A DNA stretch of 64,000 nt from Pseudomonadales bacterium. GTDB lineage: Bacteria > Pseudomonadota > Gammaproteobacteria > Pseudomonadales > IMCC2047. The DNA is taken from contig JACKNY010000002.1 of NCBI GenBank assembly GCA_024234615.1, forward strand, positions 124,001 through 188,000. The letters run 5' to 3'. This document shows positions 61,954 to 64,000 of the stretch, piece after piece. The position numbers and the translations under genes were made by a program. Below the pieces are notes generated by a model. It had not been told where the DNA came from, made no database searches, and was given only the letters and a program-made list of their open reading frames with translations. Within the stretch, counting starts at the first letter, position 1, and each line of letters opens with the position of its first letter.

Positions 61954-63291
61954 GTGCCCCACAGCATACTCCTGGTAGATGACGACCCCGACCTACTACG
62001 CCTACTAACGATCCGGTTGGAGGCGGAAGGGTTTATCGTGCATAGCTGTCAATCTGGAGAAACCGCATTACCGATGCTACGCAACCACCGCATCGACTTA
62101 GTGGTAACAGACCTTCGCATGAGCGGCATGGACGGTATGGAGCTATTCGAACAGATTCGTCATTTTTTTCCTGGTTTACCGGTTATTATACTGTCCGCAC
62201 AAGGCACCATTCCGGAGGCAGTTACAGCAACGCAACAGGGTGTTTTTGAATTTCTGACCAAACCAGTCGATAAAAAACGGCTGTTTGTTGCGATCAAATC
62301 TGCACTACAACATAGCGGAGCTCGTCAACAGGAAAGAACCGAAATTTGGCGCTCTCATATCATTAGTCGCAGTACTGCAATTGAGGACTTACTCAGTCAA
62401 GTTCGACAGATTTGCAGCCTCGAGGTCAGTGTGCTGATTACCGGAGAAAGTGGGACAGGCAAAGAACTATTTGCCCGCGCTATTCATCAGGCTGGGAGTT
62501 ATCAGAACGGCCCTTTCGTGCCTATTAATTGCGGGGCTTTGCCAGAACAACTGCTGGAATCCGAACTATTTGGCCATGTCAAAGGTGCATTTACCGGTGC
62601 AATTAAAGATCATCAAGGCCTGTTCCTCGCTGCTGAAGGCGGTACGCTCTTCCTCGATGAAATTGCCGACATGCCAGTTAGCCTACAGGTGAAGCTATTA
62701 CGTGCGCTACAGGAAAGGCAGATTCGTCCGATTGGTAGCAATCAACATTTTCCAGTCAACGTGCGTATTGTCTCCGCTACCAACCGAAATATCGAGCAAG
62801 CGATGAAAGAAGGTTTATTTCGTGAGGATCTGTTTTATCGACTCAATGTAGTCAACTTACACCTGCCCCGTTTAACAGAACGCGCGGAGGATATACCCTT
62901 ACTCGCCCTGCACTTTCTAACAAAAGCAGACGCGGGCGCTAAAAGGGTCACCAGCTTCTCCCCAGCAGCACTCGACCTAATGGTAAAAGCCGCTTGGCCA
63001 GGCAATGTGCGACAATTGGAAAATGTGGTGCAACAAACCGCCGCCTTCTCAACATCCCCGGTTATATCTGAAGAACTGGTACGTCGAGCTCTCGCTGTAG
63101 ACGATGGCTATTTCCCCAGCCTCGACCAGGCCCGTCAACAGTTCGAACACGACTACCTACTCAAACTACTGAGAATCACCAATGGCTCTGTGAGCGACGC
63201 CGCCAGACTGGCCCAGCGCAACCGCACTGATTTTTATAAACTGTTAAAACGTCATAACATTCAACCTGGATCGTTTAAGCAGGAACAGTAG
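61954..63291 (+). CDS. glrR: Sigma-54-dependent response regulator GlrR (QseF-like)
   Basis: A 445-residue regulator. Receiver domain: acids DDDPD at 9-13, phospho-acceptor Asp53 (VVTDLRMSGMDG) and Lys in FLTKPVDKK. AAA+ domain: Walker A GESGTGKELFARAIH, the sigma-54 contact loop GAFTGA, and Walker B LFLDEIADMP. The C-terminal Fis-type helix-turn-helix is NGSVSDAARLAQRNRTDFYK. It starts with GTG. It activates sigma-54 RNA polymerase; two likely binding sites and a promoter lie just downstream of its own gene. Confidence 0.93.
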   Translation: MPHSILLVDDDPDLLRLLTIRLEAEGFIVHSCQSGETALPMLRNHRIDLVVTDLRMSGMDGMELFEQIRHFFPGLPVIILSAQGTIPEAVTATQQGVFEFLTKPVDKKRLFVAIKSALQHSGARQQERTEIWRSHIISRSTAIEDLLSQVRQICSLEVSVLITGESGTGKELFARAIHQAGSYQNGPFVPINCGALPEQLLESELFGHVKGAFTGAIKDHQGLFLAAEGGTLFLDEIADMPVSLQVKLLRALQERQIRPIGSNQHFPVNVRIVSATNRNIEQAMKEGLFREDLFYRLNVVNLHLPRLTERAEDIPLLALHFLTKADAGAKRVTSFSPAALDLMVKAAWPGNVRQLENVVQQTAAFSTSPVISEELVRRALAVDDGYFPSLDQARQQFEHDYLLKLLRITNGSVSDAARLAQRNRTDFYKLLKRHNIQPGSFKQEQ

Positions 63292-63309
63292 TAGCACCCT
63301 AATTCTCCT

Positions 63310-63327
63310 TGTCGCTATTTAGCGACA
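63310..63327. promoter_or_regulatory. GlrR-type binding site 1
   Basis: TGTCGCTATTTAGCGACA is a perfect 8-bp inverted repeat with two central bases. It fits TGTC-N10-GACA exactly, the site described for GlrR in front of enterobacterial glmY. It starts 18 bp after the glrR stop and about 150 bp upstream of the -24/-12 promoter, as sigma-54 enhancers do. Confidence 0.7.
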
Positions 63328-63375
63328 GCATAACAAGCTGATTTTTAAATCGTTTCTTTGACTCTCATAGTTATT

Positions 63376-63393
63376 CGTCGCAAAATGGAGACA
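63376..63393. promoter_or_regulatory. GlrR-type binding site 2
   Basis: CGTC-N10-GACA (CGTCGCAAAATGGAGACA) differs at one base from TGTC-N10-GACA and shares TCGC in the first arm with site 1. It is centred 66 bp downstream of site 1, that is six helical turns and a bit, so both could lie on one face of the DNA. Confidence 0.5.
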
Positions 63394-63478
63394 GATTTTG
63401 CCGCAGGATGCCTGCTTTTTCGAACGTTCTCCCAAAGTACAACATGGAAGTCTTTGATATAACAAAATAATTCCATGC

Positions 63479-63494
63479 TGGCATGCTTTTTGTA
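63479..63494 (+). promoter_or_regulatory. Sigma-54 (-24/-12) promoter
   Basis: TGGCATGCTTTTTGTA fits the sigma-54 consensus TGGCAyr-N4-TTGCw with one deviation (TTGT for TTGC); the GG and the TTG are at the correct distance. Transcription would start near 63505, about 70 bases before the ATG of the acyltransferase gene. Confidence 0.65.
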
Positions 63495-63511
63495 TTCAAT
63501 ATTAATTGATC

Positions 63512-63540
63512 AATATCACCACTACCCAGTGGTCGATATT
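63512..63540 (+). other. Strong hairpin in the leader of the acyltransferase gene
   Basis: AATATCACCACT (63512-63523), loop ACCC, and AGTGGT-C-GATATT (63528-63540) make a 12-bp stem with one bulged base. It would start within ten bases of the predicted 5' end of the sigma-54 transcript and end 32 bases before the ATG. It could protect the mRNA or act as a control hairpin; as DNA it could be an operator palindrome. No T-run follows, so it is not a plain terminator. Confidence 0.55.
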
Positions 63541-63572
63541 CACTATGGGCTTTAGGTTAACTCGAGGGTTGC

Positions 63573-64000
63573 ATGCAGGTTGTTTATGAATTTACTACAG
63601 ATCCCCAATTACTTGAGCAATATTACCAGCTACGTGAGCAATGCTATCGAGAAGAACTAAAGCTGCCTGACTTCAACGGTGCCGAAGAACCAGCGGATCG
63701 AAATGGCCGCATCCTCATCGCCAGAAACGGTGACCTTTGCCTCGGTGGTGCCAGAATCACTTCCGGCACATCAGACGAAAGTATGAGCCTGTCTTTAAAT
63801 GATTTAATGCCTGAGTTGGGTCTGCAGAAGGGCCCCTACTGTATGTGGGAACGACTATCACTTTCCAAAGAACTCCGGGAATATAACTGCCAAAAAGAGT
63901 TTTGTGCGCACTTAGTCAATGCATCATGGAATCTAGGTTATGACTATGCCTTTATGGTCAGCTCAATCCGTAACGCGCGTTTTTATAGACTCTGCCATTC
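63573..64000 (+). CDS. GNAT acyltransferase resembling autoinducer synthases (3' end beyond window)
   Basis: The first 142 codons are visible. The start ATG at 63573 has GAGGG in front. The sequence begins MQVVYEFTTDPQLLEQYYQL, REQCYREELKLPDFNG. The layout recalls LuxI-type and related acyltransferases: a YxLR segment in the first helix, a D-R-N-G turn before a strand (ILIARNGDLCLGGARIT) and an E-R in MWERLSLSKE where LuxI enzymes have their conserved E-x-x-R. LuxI Trp34 is not kept, so a true homoserine-lactone synthase is not claimed; an acyltransferase of the Acetyltransf_5 or PEP-CTERM-associated kind is also possible. It lies under a sigma-54 promoter next to glrR. Confidence 0.6.
   Translation, partial: MQVVYEFTTDPQLLEQYYQLREQCYREELKLPDFNGAEEPADRNGRILIARNGDLCLGGARITSGTSDESMSLSLNDLMPELGLQKGPYCMWERLSLSKELREYNCQKEFCAHLVNASWNLGYDYAFMVSSIRNARFYRLCH

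Noticed and set aside
63573..64000. A genuine acyl-homoserine-lactone synthase (luxI)
   Set aside because: Some conserved positions fit but Trp34 of LuxI is missing, no luxR gene is in view, and the gene is cut by the window end; only a fold-level likeness is claimed.
1..64000. CRISPR arrays, rRNA genes, prophage structural genes, toxin-antitoxin pairs
   Set aside because: No regularly spaced repeats, no rRNA-like sequence and no phage-type proteins were seen; the lone ribbon-helix-helix gene at 24.6 kb has no toxin partner.

Overview
The window looks like chromosomal DNA of an aerobic, marine-type gammaproteobacterium. The strongest evidence is the right half, where the gene order aspS, yebC, ruvCAB, ybgC, tolQRAB, pal, cpoB, queE, queC, tRNA-Lys matches the Pseudomonas-type arrangement. 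It is followed by a glrK/qseG/glrR-type two-component operon. Three TonB-dependent receptors, aromatic-catabolism genes, a P450 and many AraC, TetR and Lrp regulators suggest an oligotrophic degrader, perhaps of the Cellvibrionales/Spongiibacteraceae kind. That placement is an inference; no rRNA gene is present.

Layout. 1-8.3 kb: a TonB receptor (cut by the edge) with a divergent TetR gene, then a p-cresol methylhydroxylase operon (cytochrome c, a Tat-signal protein, the flavoprotein subunit and an aldehyde dehydrogenase) with an AraC regulator. 8.5-18.6 kb: a large fused indolepyruvate ferredoxin oxidoreductase with a divergent Lrp gene, a TonB receptor, and a second Lrp gene divergent from a lysine-type catabolic operon (saccharopine dehydrogenase-like enzyme, a gutted ALDH7 pseudogene, a GabT-type aminotransferase), followed by a decayed E1-beta fragment. 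18.8-20.8 kb: glutathione-dependent formaldehyde oxidation (frmA, fghA). 21-32.9 kb: mixed metabolism, including a DUF2889 protein, two MFS transporters, a P450, pckA, a SulP transporter, L-serine dehydratase and a TRIC-type channel.

33.3-42.6 kb is an accessory block. It is bounded on the right by an intact tRNA-Lys(UUU) gene and on the left by a decayed copy of the 3' part of a tRNA-Lys in the same orientation. That is the geometry left by integration of an island at a tRNA 3' end. It holds a beheaded aminotransferase, an MFS/TonB receptor/UbiD decarboxylase operon with a divergent AraC regulator, and a complete ISL3-family insertion sequence. No integrase is visible.

42.6-59.5 kb is core: queuosine precursor synthesis, the Tol-Pal envelope complex, Holliday-junction processing, AspRS and small housekeeping genes.

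60-64 kb contains the most interesting circuit. Downstream of the sigma-54 activator gene glrR lie two TGTC-N10-GACA-type sites (one perfect, one with a single mismatch), a near-consensus -24/-12 promoter and a strong 12-bp-stem hairpin. They lead into a gene, cut by the window end, for a GNAT protein that resembles the LuxI/autoinducer-synthase fold. The sequence suggests that this envelope-sensing system controls an acyltransferase.
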